Assembly: GCA_947504205.1 (NCBI GenBank)
Contig: CANNGL010000001.1
Span: 496,001 to 560,000 of the forward strand
Source of the DNA: an uncultured Litoreibacter sp.
GTDB lineage: Bacteria; Pseudomonadota; Alphaproteobacteria; Rhodobacterales; Rhodobacteraceae
DNA: 64,000 bases
Direction of reading: 5' to 3'
Positions 9,059-19,866 of the stretch are shown piece after piece. The notes under the pieces were generated by a model, which saw nothing but the letters and a program-made list of their open reading frames with translations, was not told where the DNA came from and searched no databases. A program made the position numbers and the translations under genes. Position 1 is the stretch's first letter; each line of letters opens with the position of its first letter.

Positions 9059-10018
9059 ATGGCCCCTCGCGATCTGAAAATTCCGTCTGAACGCCACCCT
9101 GAAAAGGCACATAAGCCCGATAACGCCCAACCGCGAAAACCGGATTGGATCAGGGTTAAGGCACCTGTGGGCGAAGGGTACAAGCAAACCCGCAACATAA
9201 TGCGTGAGCATAAGTTGGTAACCGTCTGTGAAGAGGCGGGTTGCCCGAATGTAGGTGAATGCTGGAATCAGGGCCACGCGACCATGATGATCATGGGCGA
9301 AGTTTGTACGCGCGCCTGCACCTTCTGCAACATCGCAACGGGCAAGCCACCTGAGGCGCTTGATGTGTTTGAACCCGGCCGTGTCGCTGATGCCGTCAAG
9401 AAGCTTGGCTTGAACCACGTGGTGATCACTTCGGTTGATCGGGACGACGTCGAAGATGGTGGTGCTGAGCATTTTGCGCAAACGATCAGGGCCGTACGCC
9501 GTCAATCGCCCGGCACTACGATTGAGATCCTGACGCCCGATTTCATTCGGTGTGACCCCGATGTTCTGAAAATTGTCGTGGATGCGAAACCGGATGTGTT
9601 TAACCACAATCTTGAGACAGTGCCGGGGCTCTACCCCGAGGTGCGTCCGGGCGCGCGGTATTTCCATTCCTTGCGGTTGCTGCAGCGGGTGAAAGAGATT
9701 GACCCGTCCATGTTCACCAAATCGGGCATCATGGTGGGGCTTGGGGAAACCCGCCAGCAGGTTGTCCAGGTGATGGAAGACATGCGCGCTGCCGATATCG
9801 ATTTTCTGACGATTGGCCAGTATTTGCAGCCGACGCCAAAGCATCATGGCGTGGACCGTTTCGTGACGCCTGAAGAATTCAAGGGTTATGAGACCACCGC
9901 CTTTGGCAAGGGGTTTCTGATGGTTTCGGCCACGCCTTTGACCCGGTCCAGCTATCATGCGGGCGATGACTTTGCGCGCCTTCGCGAGGCCCGCAATCGA
10001 AAGCTGGGTGTCAGCTAA
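9059..10018 (+). CDS. lipA: Lipoyl synthase (radical SAM)
   Basis: A 319-residue radical-SAM enzyme that inserts two sulfurs at C6 and C8 of protein-bound octanoyl groups to make lipoate for pyruvate and 2-oxoglutarate dehydrogenases. The auxiliary cluster cysteines are in [12 protein letters not shown] (57, 62, 68) and the radical-SAM cluster in CTRACTFC (83, 87, 90). The C-terminal RSSYHAG supplies the serine ligand of the auxiliary cluster. Full length; start ATG at 9059. It is monocistronic as far as visible, preceded by a hairpin and followed by a 113-base gap. Confidence 0.97.
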   Translation: MAPRDLKIPSERHPEKAHKPDNAQPRKPDWIRVKAPVGEGYKQTRNIMREHKLVTVCEEAGCPNVGECWNQGHATMMIMGEVCTRACTFCNIATGKPPEALDVFEPGRVADAVKKLGLNHVVITSVDRDDVEDGGAEHFAQTIRAVRRQSPGTTIEILTPDFIRCDPDVLKIVVDAKPDVFNHNLETVPGLYPEVRPGARYFHSLRLLQRVKEIDPSMFTKSGIMVGLGETRQQVVQVMEDMRAADIDFLTIGQYLQPTPKHHGVDRFVTPEEFKGYETTAFGKGFLMVSATPLTRSSYHAGDDFARLREARNRKLGVS

Positions 10019-10036
10019 ATCACCGAATTTAAAGTC

Positions 10037-10070
10037 TTTTGATCGCGCACAAGTCTTGTGCGTATCAAAA
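10037..10070. repeat. Long inverted repeat downstream of lipA
   Basis: Arms TTTTGATCGCGCACAA and TTGTGCGTATCAAAA surround a three-base loop; one bulge. The T-run is on the 5' side and the A-run on the 3' side, the reverse of an intrinsic terminator, so it may be an operator or an RNA-stability hairpin. Confidence 0.45.
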
Positions 10071-10096
10071 ATTTGCGCGACGACACCATTTCTGAC

Positions 10097-10122
10097 AAAA
10101 GTGAACTGAATAGTTTACTTTT
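10097..10122. promoter_or_regulatory. Candidate operator in front of the flavin monooxygenase gene
   Basis: Arms AAAAGTGAACT and AGTTTACTTTT (10 of 11 complementary) flank GAAT, ending 9 bases before the ATG at 10132. Size and symmetry resemble TetR- or HxlR-type operators. No regulator gene is adjacent. Confidence 0.45.
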
Positions 10123-10131
10123 GAGGTCGTT

Positions 10132-11187
10132 ATGAAAGTTCTTGTTGTGGGCGCTGGCCCGACCGGATTGACAGCAGCAACTGAGCTCGCTCGGCAAGGC
10201 GCAGATGTCACCTTGATCGAGAAGCGAAGCACGGCCTCAAATTTTTCTCGTGCTGTCGGTATTTTGCCCAGCTCGATGCGTGTGTTCGAGCGGTTCGGAG
10301 CAGCGGATGCGGTGCGCGGCGAGGCCATCGCATTCAGCGATATCGCTTTCTATCACGAGGCAGATCTTCTGCTCAGGTTACCTTTGAACTTCGATGAGCG
10401 TTCGCGCATCTGGGGCCTTGCACAGGATCGAACGGAATCTCATATCGCGGACGCATTCGTTCGGTATGGTGGCTCCATTCACTATGGAGCCGCACTCGAG
10501 ACCTTCAGGCAGGATGAGAGCTGCGTGACAGCTCAGATCGAGGGCAAAGGCGAGAACAAGTTTGACTATATTATCGGTGCAGATGGTGTTCGGTCTGTTG
10601 TGCGCCAGACGCTCGGGATTCCATTTGACGGGTTTGAGTTGGATGAAGACTGGTCCATCGCTGACGTAGATGTCGAGGATTGGCCAGAGCCTTCGTCGTT
10701 CAAAGGCTACCTGCTACCGGGCGGCCATGTGTGCATCGTGGTGCCGCTGGAGGCGGCCCGGTTCCGGGTGATTGCATCGCGCCCCGACGCTCTTTCGCAT
10801 CTCCCAGTGCCGATGAACATCACCAATATCAGACGGGCGGGAGATTTTCGTATCGCGATCCGACAGGTGCCCCGATATAGCGAGGGCCGGGTGTTTCTGG
10901 CAGGCGACGCCGCGCATTGCCACTCTCCCGCTGGAGGGAGGGGCATGAATCTGGGAATTTCCGATGCGGCCGAACTTGCTGAGCGAATGATCAAAGGAAC
11001 GCTCGACCCCTATTCGGAAAGCCGCCATGCTGCAGGTCAGCACGTGATTGCGTTCAGCGAGCGCGGGCGCACCACACTCCTCAATAAATCAGCGATGAAA
11101 CGGAAGACCTTGCGTGGAGCAATGCGGGTGCTCAACCGGGTGGATTGGTTGAAACCACGCGCGGCGCATCAGTTCCTGAATGGCTGA
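10132..11187 (+). CDS. FAD-dependent monooxygenase (FAD_binding_3 / PHBH fold)
   Basis: A 351-residue class A flavoprotein monooxygenase. The N-terminal dinucleotide-binding motif is VVGAGPTGLTAATEL (residues 4-18), the middle DG-type motif is IIGADGVRSVVR, and the GD motif RVFLAGDAAHCHSPAGGRGMN contacts the FAD ribityl chain. The family hydroxylates aromatic substrates with NAD(P)H and oxygen; this member lacks the long C-terminal thioredoxin-like domain of phenol hydroxylases. Substrate not predictable. A 26-base palindrome immediately upstream suggests repression by a small-molecule-responsive regulator. It is convergent with the diheme cytochrome gene, with stop codons adjoining. Confidence 0.85.
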   Translation: MKVLVVGAGPTGLTAATELARQGADVTLIEKRSTASNFSRAVGILPSSMRVFERFGAADAVRGEAIAFSDIAFYHEADLLLRLPLNFDERSRIWGLAQDRTESHIADAFVRYGGSIHYGAALETFRQDESCVTAQIEGKGENKFDYIIGADGVRSVVRQTLGIPFDGFELDEDWSIADVDVEDWPEPSSFKGYLLPGGHVCIVVPLEAARFRVIASRPDALSHLPVPMNITNIRRAGDFRIAIRQVPRYSEGRVFLAGDAAHCHSPAGGRGMNLGISDAAELAERMIKGTLDPYSESRHAAGQHVIAFSERGRTTLLNKSAMKRKTLRGAMRVLNRVDWLKPRAAHQFLNG

Positions 11188-12078
11188 TCAGGGCAGGGCC
11201 TTGAGGTAAGCCACGATTGCTCGCACGTCTTCTTCAGGCAAGCGGGCAAGATTGCTGACAACAGAGGTCATGTGCCCGCCAGCGCTGTCGAAATCGGGCG
11301 TGAAGCCTGTTGTCAGATAGTAGAAAACATCTTCATCGCTCCAATCCAGCTGCGCTGGTGTGATGCCCGGTATCTTCCCTTTTCCGTTGGGGTTTGGGCC
11401 GCCGGCGAGCCATTGGCTATATTCCAGACCCCCTAAAGGGTTGCGCGGTGTGTGGCACTCCCCACAATGGGCGAGCGCTTCGACCATATAGCGACCATGA
11501 GCAACGACATCATTTTCGGGTTGATCAAACACCCAGTCAGATTGCCCAAATAGAAGTTTCCAGCCGCCAATGCTGCGCCGAATGTTGAAGGGAAAGCCGA
11601 CATCATGAGGTTTCGAGGGCGTGGCGTCCTCTGGCAGTGTTTTCATGAATTCGTAAAGCGCCGCGACATCCTCAGGACGGGCTTTCGCGTAGGCGGCGTA
11701 GGGAAATGCGGGATAGTAATGCGAACCCTCGGGCGAGACGCCTTTTTGAACGGCGGTCGCAAACTCCTCCCGGGTCCAGTCTCCGATCCCTGCCTCACTG
11801 CTGGCAGAGATATTGGGCGCATAGAACGTGCCGAACGCCGTTGCAAAAGCTTGACCACCCGCCAGAATGGGCGCGTCGTCTTCCTCCGCACCCGGCGCGA
11901 TATGGCAAGATGCACAGCCAGACGCCCAAAAGATTCGTTCGCCATCCGAAACCTCCGCCGGAGCGGAGGCAAGGGCGTTAAGCGCCTCGCCGTCAAGGCT
12001 GTCAGGGCTTGTAACGATCCACCCCGCGACAGCGCCAACAGCGGCGAGGGCTAAAGTCCATCGGAATACAGGATGCAT
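11188..12078 (-). CDS. Membrane-anchored diheme cytochrome c
   Basis: A 296-residue protein starting at ATG 12078, whose A is shared with the TAA stop of the cytochrome c' gene (TAATG), so translation is coupled. An N-terminal hydrophobic helix (about residues 4-22) anchors it facing the periplasm. Two c-type heme sites are visible: CASCH near residue 55 and CGECH near residue 202, each with downstream methionines as possible axial ligands. Two-domain cytochromes of this type pass electrons to or from periplasmic dehydrogenases or oxidases. Coupling to a cytochrome c' suggests a shared role, perhaps electron supply during nitric oxide or sulfur-oxide stress; inferred. Confidence 0.85.
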   Translation of the reverse strand: MHPVFRWTLALAAVGAVAGWIVTSPDSLDGEALNALASAPAEVSDGERIFWASGCASCHIAPGAEEDDAPILAGGQAFATAFGTFYAPNISASSEAGIGDWTREEFATAVQKGVSPEGSHYYPAFPYAAYAKARPEDVAALYEFMKTLPEDATPSKPHDVGFPFNIRRSIGGWKLLFGQSDWVFDQPENDVVAHGRYMVEALAHCGECHTPRNPLGGLEYSQWLAGGPNPNGKGKIPGITPAQLDWSDEDVFYYLTTGFTPDFDSAGGHMTSVVSNLARLPEEDVRAIVAYLKALP

Positions 12079-12539
12079 TATTTGGGCGCGCGATAGGCCT
12101 TGTGACAGGTTCCGCAAGCCCCACCTGCGGCTCCCATCGCCGCTTGTAATCCGGCCAGATCACTGGTGGCCGCCAAACCCTCGGCGGCAGCCGTCATCGC
12201 GTCTTGCGCTTTGGTCCAGCCTTCGCTGTCTGTCCAGATAGCAGGCAATGCGCGCGTGCCCTGGGTTGATCCGTTGTCAGTTCCTTCAGCCCAAAGCATA
12301 CTTTGATCTGAACCTGCGAAAGCGACAAGATTGGCTGCTGCGATTGCCGCCATATCCGCATCATATTCGATTGTACCTTTGGCCATGTTGCCAAGAACAC
12401 CCAAGTTGTAACCATAGTTTTTCATAAGGCCGATGCGTGCGCCGACCTCGGGTGGTCCGCTGTGGCCATCCGCGAAGGCCATACTGGCTAGAAGAACAGT
12501 TGTTCCAGCAATCGCAAGCTTTGAAAAAGGGCTTTTCAT
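12078..12539 (-). CDS. Cytochrome c' / c-556 family (class II cytochrome c)
   Basis: A 153-residue periplasmic protein with a signal peptide ending SMAFA (about residue 23). It is a four-helix bundle protein with the heme-binding CGTCHKAYR at the extreme C-terminus, the hallmark of class II cytochromes c. Cytochromes c' bind nitric oxide at a five-coordinate heme; c-556 members have a methionine ligand, and the early motif ARIGLMKNYG offers a Met, so both readings remain open. Start ATG 12539 is preceded by AAGGAG. It forms a two-gene unit with the diheme cytochrome; the upstream 59-residue gene and hpt lie 97 bases away on the same strand. Confidence 0.85.
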   Translation of the reverse strand: MKSPFSKLAIAGTTVLLASMAFADGHSGPPEVGARIGLMKNYGYNLGVLGNMAKGTIEYDADMAAIAAANLVAFAGSDQSMLWAEGTDNGSTQGTRALPAIWTDSEGWTKAQDAMTAAAEGLAATSDLAGLQAAMGAAGGACGTCHKAYRAPK

Positions 12540-12636
12540 AATACACTCCTTGGATGACCCTGGGTAAGTTATGATCAGGATAGTAGCGCAGTGCGACATT
12601 CTGGCACGTGTTTTGTTGCGGTTCTCGAAATTGTGA

Positions 12637-12816
12637 TCAGAACCGTGGGATACGCGGGGGGCGATCAAGGGTCGCCCAATCCGGCCAATATCCAAAGTAT
12701 TCGACGAGCCCGATAAGGATGCACAGCGCAACCAGACCCGCAAATAGTTTAACCCGTTGAGGGGAAGGTGGGTTGCGCACCCACATTGCCGCCCGCATGA
12801 GCCAGCGCCAGTTCAT
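12637..12816 (-). CDS. 59-residue single-helix membrane protein downstream of hpt
   Basis: A reading frame starting at ATG 12816, overlapping the hpt stop codon by the ATGA arrangement, encodes 59 residues: a basic N-terminus with several Trp and Arg ([19 protein letters not shown]), one membrane helix (about 23-42, [20 protein letters not shown]), and a Pro/Arg-rich tail [16 protein letters not shown]. The four-base overlap with hpt, the clean positive-inside topology and codon use like its neighbours argue that it is real. Function unknown. It ends 97 bases before the cytochrome c' start, so it could be the middle member of an hpt-cytochrome operon. Confidence 0.75.
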   Translation of the reverse strand: MNWRWLMRAAMWVRNPPSPQRVKLFAGLVALCILIGLVEYFGYWPDWATLDRPPRIPRF

Positions 12817-13349
12817 GTAAAACGGACTTTGCCTATATAGGGCAGATTTCGGTCGCGCTGGCCGTAGTCGATGCCATAGCCCACAACAAATTCGTCCGGG
12901 ATTTCGAATCCTGTCCAGGTGGCGCGAATATCCACCTCGCGGCGGGTGGGTTTATCCAGCAGTGCGATTGTCTCCAATCGGGCGGGACCGCGTGTTTTCA
13001 ACAGGTTGACCACGTGGCTCAAGGTGAAGCCCGTGTCGACAATATCTTCGACAACCAACACATCACGGTTATTAATTTCGCCGCGTAAGTCTTTGAGGAT
13101 ACGGACTTCCCGGCTGCTCTCCATCCCATCACCGTAGCTGGATGCTTCCAGAAAATCGACTTCGACAGGCATATCAAGTTCGCGCACGAGGTCGGCGATA
13201 AAGACGAAAGATCCCCGAAGCAGCCCGACCACGACGAGCTTGTCGGTTCCTTTGAATTTATCGCGAATCTCCACCGCCAAATCCTCGATACGGGCGGCAA
13301 TGGATTTGGCTGAGATCATCTGATCAATCACATAAGGTGGATGAGACAT
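12813..13349 (-). CDS. hpt: Hypoxanthine phosphoribosyltransferase
   Basis: A 178-residue purine salvage enzyme that converts hypoxanthine or guanine plus PRPP to IMP or GMP. The PRPP-binding signature is [17 protein letters not shown] (about 103-119), and the pyrophosphate loop [20 protein letters not shown] is near residues 40-58. The C-terminal [17 protein letters not shown] closes the purine pocket. Full length. Its stop overlaps the start of the 59-residue gene. Confidence 0.95.
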   Translation of the reverse strand: MSHPPYVIDQMISAKSIAARIEDLAVEIRDKFKGTDKLVVVGLLRGSFVFIADLVRELDMPVEVDFLEASSYGDGMESSREVRILKDLRGEINNRDVLVVEDIVDTGFTLSHVVNLLKTRGPARLETIALLDKPTRREVDIRATWTGFEIPDEFVVGYGIDYGQRDRNLPYIGKVRFT

Positions 13350-13413
13350 GTTACCCTCTTGAATTCCCGAGCGTATCCTACGAAAACGCGGGCGCTCTGA
13401 CCAAGGGAAAGTG

Positions 13414-13860
13414 ATGCCGGGACACTCTGAAACGCGAAAGCTGCCGTATACCGCACAGCAGATGTATGATCTCGTTGCCGATGTTGCTTCCTACCCGGAG
13501 TTTTTGCCCTGGTGTGCAGGCGCGCGCATCCGCTCGAAGGAGCCAACGGGTGATGCGATCGAGATGCTGGCCGATCTGGTTATCAGCTTCAAAGTATTTC
13601 GCGAACGGTTTGGCAGCCGCGTCATGCTGTATCCCGATGATATGAAGATCGACACGGAATACCTTGATGGGCCATTCAAATATCTGGTCAGCACGTGGAA
13701 ATTCTCGGATCAGGCGAATGGTGGCTGTAGCGTGGATTTCTTCGTCGATTTTGAGTTTCGTAACCGGTTGCTTCAAGGCGCCGCAGGTGTGTTCTTCAAT
13801 GAAGCCATGCAACGTATCGTGCGTGCGTTTGAAAGCCGGGCGAAAGAGCTTCACGGCTAA
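13414..13860 (+). CDS. COQ10/RatA-type START-domain protein
   Basis: A 148-residue cytoplasmic lipid-binding START/Bet v1-like protein. The N-terminal [30 protein letters not shown] and the closing [22 protein letters not shown] match the ubiquinone-binding COQ10 and E. coli RatA (PasT) group. In alphaproteobacteria the likely role is ubiquinone handling in respiration; the toxin annotation of RatA rests on ribosome binding in E. coli. Start ATG 13414 is preferred to GTG 13411. Divergent from hpt. Confidence 0.88.
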   Translation: MPGHSETRKLPYTAQQMYDLVADVASYPEFLPWCAGARIRSKEPTGDAIEMLADLVISFKVFRERFGSRVMLYPDDMKIDTEYLDGPFKYLVSTWKFSDQANGGCSVDFFVDFEFRNRLLQGAAGVFFNEAMQRIVRAFESRAKELHG

Positions 13861-13900
13861 AGGCTTGCAAGGCGCGCCCTGCTAGAGCTTACTTCGGCAC

Positions 13901-15199
13901 ATGAACGGAATTACCAAACAAATAGCTGAATTTGCCACTGGAGCTGCGCCCGTCAGTGCGACGGCGCGGCAGATGGCGCGTTTGTCGCTGTTGGATTGGG
14001 CGGCCTGTGGCATTGCTGGTCAGAACGAACCTGTCGCGCAGATCGTTCGGAACATGGTTCTGGCGGAAGAGGGACGCGGTGCGGCCAGCTTGTTTGGTTC
14101 GGGGCGGGCGCCAGTGCGCGGCGCTGCGCTTGTGAATGGCACGGTAAGTCACGCGCTTGATTTTGACGACACGCATTTCGCTCATATTGGTCATCCTTCC
14201 GTTGCAGTTTACCCATCGGCGCTGGCGACGGCCGAGCAGACGGGTGCATCAGAACAGGCGTTGTTGGACGCAGCACTAATTGGGCTGGAGGTGTCGATCC
14301 GCGCGGGCGTCTGGCTGGGGCGGGATCACTACCAACTGGGCTTTCACCAAACCGCCACGGCAGGGGCATTCGGGGCAACCGCCGCAGCAGGGCGATTGTT
14401 GGAGTTAGGGCAGGAGCAAATGGAGCACGCTTTGGGGCTTGTCGCAACGAAAGCGGCGGGGCTCAAATCGCAGTTTGGAACGATGGGCAAGCCTTATAAT
14501 GCGGGGATAGCTGCGGCTTCGGGTGTAGAGGCCGCGATGCTGGCTCACGCGGGTTTTGTGTCGCGCCCGGATGGATTGGAGTGTGAGCAAGGATTTGGCT
14601 CGACCCATTCCGGTGCTGACGATCTGACAGCAATCGAGGGTCTGGGCCAGACCTGGATGTTCGAAACCGTATCGCACAAGTTTCATGCGTGCTGCCATGG
14701 CACACACGCCATGATTGAAGCGCTTCAGAAGCAGTGTGATCTCGACCCTGACAGTATCAAGGCGATCCGGGTCGATACCCATCCCCGTTGGCTTTCCGTC
14801 TGCAATTTGGCCAAGCCTGCAACTGGGTTGGAGGCGAAATTTTCCTACCCCCTGATTGCCGCCATGGTTGCGCGTGGAGTGGATACAGCCGCATTGGCAA
14901 GCTTTTCGGACGAGATAACGCGTGACACCAAACTCAAAGCACTGCGTGATCGCCTTGAAGTGCAGGCCGATGTATCTCTGAGCGAGATGCAATGTCGTGT
15001 GCAGATTGATTTGGATACGGGCGAGCACGTTATTTTGGAGCATGATCTTGCGGCAGAAATTACATTAGATCAGCGTCAGAAGAAACTGATTCATAAGGTG
15101 AATAGTCTGCTCGGAGATCAAGCAGACGCCTTGATCTCTGCCTGTCTGCGCGATGTTCCCGACCTGGCAGGTTTGACCGCGTTGATGTCAGGTCAATAG
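13901..15199 (+). CDS. MmgE/PrpD family protein
   Basis: A 432-residue protein of the 2-methylcitrate dehydratase (PrpD)/cis-aconitate decarboxylase superfamily. Family landmarks include the N-terminal [32 protein letters not shown] (about 80-100), [16 protein letters not shown], and [16 protein letters not shown]. The enzymes act on tricarboxylic acids without an iron-sulfur cluster. No other methylcitrate-cycle gene is nearby, so a role in propionate metabolism is not supported; the true substrate is unknown. Its last 7 bases overlap the end of convergent mnmA. Confidence 0.85.
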   Translation: MNGITKQIAEFATGAAPVSATARQMARLSLLDWAACGIAGQNEPVAQIVRNMVLAEEGRGAASLFGSGRAPVRGAALVNGTVSHALDFDDTHFAHIGHPSVAVYPSALATAEQTGASEQALLDAALIGLEVSIRAGVWLGRDHYQLGFHQTATAGAFGATAAAGRLLELGQEQMEHALGLVATKAAGLKSQFGTMGKPYNAGIAAASGVEAAMLAHAGFVSRPDGLECEQGFGSTHSGADDLTAIEGLGQTWMFETVSHKFHACCHGTHAMIEALQKQCDLDPDSIKAIRVDTHPRWLSVCNLAKPATGLEAKFSYPLIAAMVARGVDTAALASFSDEITRDTKLKALRDRLEVQADVSLSEMQCRVQIDLDTGEHVILEHDLAAEITLDQRQKKLIHKVNSLLGDQADALISACLRDVPDLAGLTALMSGQ

Positions 15200-16341
15200 C
15201 CGCGCCAGATCCAGCCACCACCGAAAATGCGCGAAGAATTATCATCGTAGAACACACACGCCTGACCGGGGCTCACACCTTCTTCAGGTGTCAGAAGTTC
15301 GACCATCGCTGCGGTGTCCGAGATGGGCCGAATAATCGCAGGCGCGGGGGCGCGGGTCGAACGGACTTTGACGGACAGGTGCCATTCAGCTTGGCTGTCA
15401 AAAGGCGCATCGCCAAGCCAATTGATCTCGCGTACCGGAATTTCCCGGGTGGCCAGCGCCTCCTTGGGCCCCACGATCACGTGCTTCTTGTCGACATCGA
15501 GGCGGACGACGTAAAGAGGATCACTTAACCCACCAATGCCCAGCCCGCGCCGTTGCCCGATCGTGTAATGGATCACGCCCTCATGCGTGCCCAAAACACT
15601 GCCTGACATATCGACAATGTCGCCGGGCTCTCCCGCGCCGGGCCGCAACTTTTCGATGACGGAGGCGTAATTGCCGTTCGGCACGAAGCAGATGTCCTGA
15701 CTGTCGGGCTTGTCAGCAACGCTCAACCCGTATTTCTGTGCAAGTGCACGCGTTTCGGCTTTTGAGGCCAGATGGCCAAGCGGGAAACGCAGATATGACA
15801 ACTGCTCTGGTGTTGTCGAAAACAGAAAATAGCTTTGATCACGATTAGCGTCGGCAGCGGAGTGCAGTTCCGGACCGAACTTCCCATCTTTGCGTTGGAT
15901 GTAATGCCCGGTCGCCATGCAGTCGGCATCGAGGTCCTTCGCGGTGTGCAGCAGGTCCTTGAACTTGACCCGCTCATTGCACCGAATGCACGGTACTGGC
16001 GTCGCACCAGCCAAGTAGCTATCTGCGAATTCGTCTATCACGGCATCTTTGAATATGTTTTCGTAATCAAGGACATAGTGGGGGAAGTTCATCTCTTCCG
16101 CCACCCGACGGGCGTCATGAATATCTCGACCAGCGCAACATGCGCCTTTCTTGGCGAGGGCCGCTCCGTGATCGTAGAGCTGCAGGGTCACGCCCACCAC
16201 ATCATAGCCTTCTTCAGCAAGCTGGGCGGCCACGACTGAACTGTCCACGCCGCCGGACATCGCGACAACGACGCGTGTCTCTGCGGGCGGTTTTGCAAAT
16301 CCGAGCGAATTCACCCGGCCATCTGTCCAATCGAGTGCCAT
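15193..16341 (-). CDS. mnmA: tRNA-specific 2-thiouridylase MnmA
   Basis: A 382-residue enzyme that thiolates U34 of tRNA-Lys, -Glu and -Gln using sulfur from IscS and relay proteins. The PP-loop is [16 protein letters not shown] near residue 26. The catalytic cysteines are in [13 protein letters not shown] (about 115-127) and [13 protein letters not shown]. Slightly longer than E. coli MnmA because of an N-terminal extension ([19 protein letters not shown]) common in alphaproteobacteria. The TusA-like protein at 29451 could be one sulfur carrier for it, although it is 13 kb away. Confidence 0.96.
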   Translation of the reverse strand: MALDWTDGRVNSLGFAKPPAETRVVVAMSGGVDSSVVAAQLAEEGYDVVGVTLQLYDHGAALAKKGACCAGRDIHDARRVAEEMNFPHYVLDYENIFKDAVIDEFADSYLAGATPVPCIRCNERVKFKDLLHTAKDLDADCMATGHYIQRKDGKFGPELHSAADANRDQSYFLFSTTPEQLSYLRFPLGHLASKAETRALAQKYGLSVADKPDSQDICFVPNGNYASVIEKLRPGAGEPGDIVDMSGSVLGTHEGVIHYTIGQRRGLGIGGLSDPLYVVRLDVDKKHVIVGPKEALATREIPVREINWLGDAPFDSQAEWHLSVKVRSTRAPAPAIIRPISDTAAMVELLTPEEGVSPGQACVFYDDNSSRIFGGGWIWRGY

Positions 16342-16473
16342 CTGAGATGTCCATGTCTGGGTACTGAGCGAAATATAGGAAAATCTTACGGACTCACAAG
16401 CGCCGGTTTCATATCAACTTAAGGATCGTGGCGTCAGAAGAGCCCGACGCTGAAATCGAGGGAAGACCAAGAA

Positions 16474-16761
16474 ATGTATCTCAAGAAAATTCAAGTTCCG
16501 CGCGCCGTGCAGTTGCCAGATGGCAGCAACATGACCCGGGCCGATCTGCCTGATCCCGGCACGCGCCGTTGGGTGGCCTCACGCAAGGCGGCCGTTGTGC
16601 GGGCCGTTGAAGGCGGGTTGATTGATCAGGCGGAGGCGCTGGAAATCTACGGCCTTTCGATCGAAGAACTTGAAAGCTGGCGCGCTGCGGTTAGTTCACA
16701 CGGTGAAAAGGCGCTGAAAACAACACGTTTACAGCAATATAGACAGTTTGACGGCGCGTGA
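16474..16761 (+). CDS. sciP: SciP-like CtrA inhibitor (DUF1153)
   Basis: A 95-residue helix-turn-helix protein. The conserved start MYLKKIQVPRAVQLPDG, the helix-turn-helix RRWVASRKAAVVRAVEGGLIDQAEALEIYGLSIEELESW and the length match DUF1153/SciP. In Caulobacter SciP binds CtrA at DNA and blocks recruitment of RNA polymerase, timing CtrA activity in the cell cycle. Start ATG 16474 follows AAGACCAAGAA. It sits directly upstream of ctrA on the same strand, 87 bases apart. Confidence 0.9.
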   Translation: MYLKKIQVPRAVQLPDGSNMTRADLPDPGTRRWVASRKAAVVRAVEGGLIDQAEALEIYGLSIEELESWRAAVSSHGEKALKTTRLQQYRQFDGA

Positions 16762-16768
16762 CGTAAAC

Positions 16769-16782
16769 TTACTACGTAGTAA
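16769..16782. promoter_or_regulatory. Perfect 14-base palindrome in the ctrA leader
   Basis: TTACTACGTAGTAA lies between the sciP stop and the ctrA start, 67 bases before the ATG. It is an uninterrupted two-fold symmetric site of operator size. No matching regulator is known to me. Confidence 0.5.
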
Positions 16783-16848
16783 CCTTAGATTAACTATTTC
16801 AGCTTCTTATGAATTTTGATTGAGGGGACAGTTTCGGAGACCGAACAC

Positions 16849-17568
16849 ATGCGTGTACTATTGGTGGAAGACGACCCAACCACTGCAAAATCGATTTCGA
16901 TGATGTTGGAACATGCCAACCTCAACGTTTACACCACCGATCTCGGTGAAGAAGGGGTCGATCTCGCGAAGCTATATGATTACGATCTTATCCTTCTTGA
17001 TCTCAATTTGCCTGATATCACTGGACACGAAGTGCTGCGACAACTCCGTTTATCGCGCATTGATACGCCGATCCTGATCCTGACGGGTGCTGATGATACG
17101 GAAAACAAGCTGAAGGGCTTCGGGTTTGGTGCTGATGACTACCTCACCAAGCCGTTCCATCGGGAAGAACTGATCGCGCGTATTCATGCCATCATTCGCC
17201 GGTCCAAGGGGCATTCGCAGTCGATCATCGAAACCGGTGCCATTGCAGTCAATCTGGATGCCAAAACCGTCGATGTTGCGGGCTCTGCAGTTCATCTGAC
17301 CGGAAAAGAATACCAGATGCTCGAACTTCTCAGCCTGCGAAAAGGCACCACGCTGACGAAAGAGATGTTTCTGAATCATCTTTACGGGGGCATGGATGAG
17401 CCGGAGTTGAAAATCATCGACGTCTTTATCTGCAAGTTGCGTAAGAAGCTGGCCGAAGCCAATGCCGGTGAAAGCCATATCGAGACGGTTTGGGGCAGGG
17501 GCTATGTCCTGAGAGATCCCGTACCGCAAGACATAGAAGAACCCGCACCTCTGGCGGTCAACGCCTGA
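16849..17568 (+). CDS. ctrA: Cell-cycle response regulator CtrA
   Basis: A 239-residue OmpR-family response regulator. The receiver domain has acidic residues in VEDDP (8-9), the phosphoacceptor in ILLDLNLPD (Asp51) and Lys in [10 protein letters not shown]. The C-terminal winged helix contains [25 protein letters not shown] and the CtrA-typical [17 protein letters not shown]. CtrA binds TTAA-N7-TTAA sites; in Rhodobacterales it is dispensable and controls motility, gene transfer agent and recombination genes rather than essential division. Start ATG 16849 is chosen over an upstream in-frame codon at 16816 because MRVLLVEDD is the invariant N-terminus. A strong terminator follows. Confidence 0.96.
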   Translation: MRVLLVEDDPTTAKSISMMLEHANLNVYTTDLGEEGVDLAKLYDYDLILLDLNLPDITGHEVLRQLRLSRIDTPILILTGADDTENKLKGFGFGADDYLTKPFHREELIARIHAIIRRSKGHSQSIIETGAIAVNLDAKTVDVAGSAVHLTGKEYQMLELLSLRKGTTLTKEMFLNHLYGGMDEPELKIIDVFICKLRKKLAEANAGESHIETVWGRGYVLRDPVPQDIEEPAPLAVNA

Positions 17569-17595
17569 CGTTTTTGAACCTTGGCAGGTTTCCAG

Positions 17596-17623
17596 AAAGG
17601 TGGGCTACGGCCCACCTTTTTCG
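17596..17623 (+). terminator. Rho-independent terminator of ctrA
   Basis: AAAGGTGGGC-TACG-GCCCACCTTTTT: a perfect ten-pair stem with a four-base loop and T-tail, 28 bases after the ctrA stop. Confidence 0.9.
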
Positions 17624-17691
17624 TTCGATCATACGACACTTTGATCAGGCTCCAGACTGGACCTGCCGATGCGCTCGGCCTATCACCTTAG

Positions 17692-19860
<2,169 letters not shown>

Positions 19861-19866
19861 ACTCAA

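Noticed and set aside
16785-16800. Possible CtrA box upstream of ctrA
   Set aside because: Only a single TTAA half-site is present; no TTAA-N7-TTAA pair.
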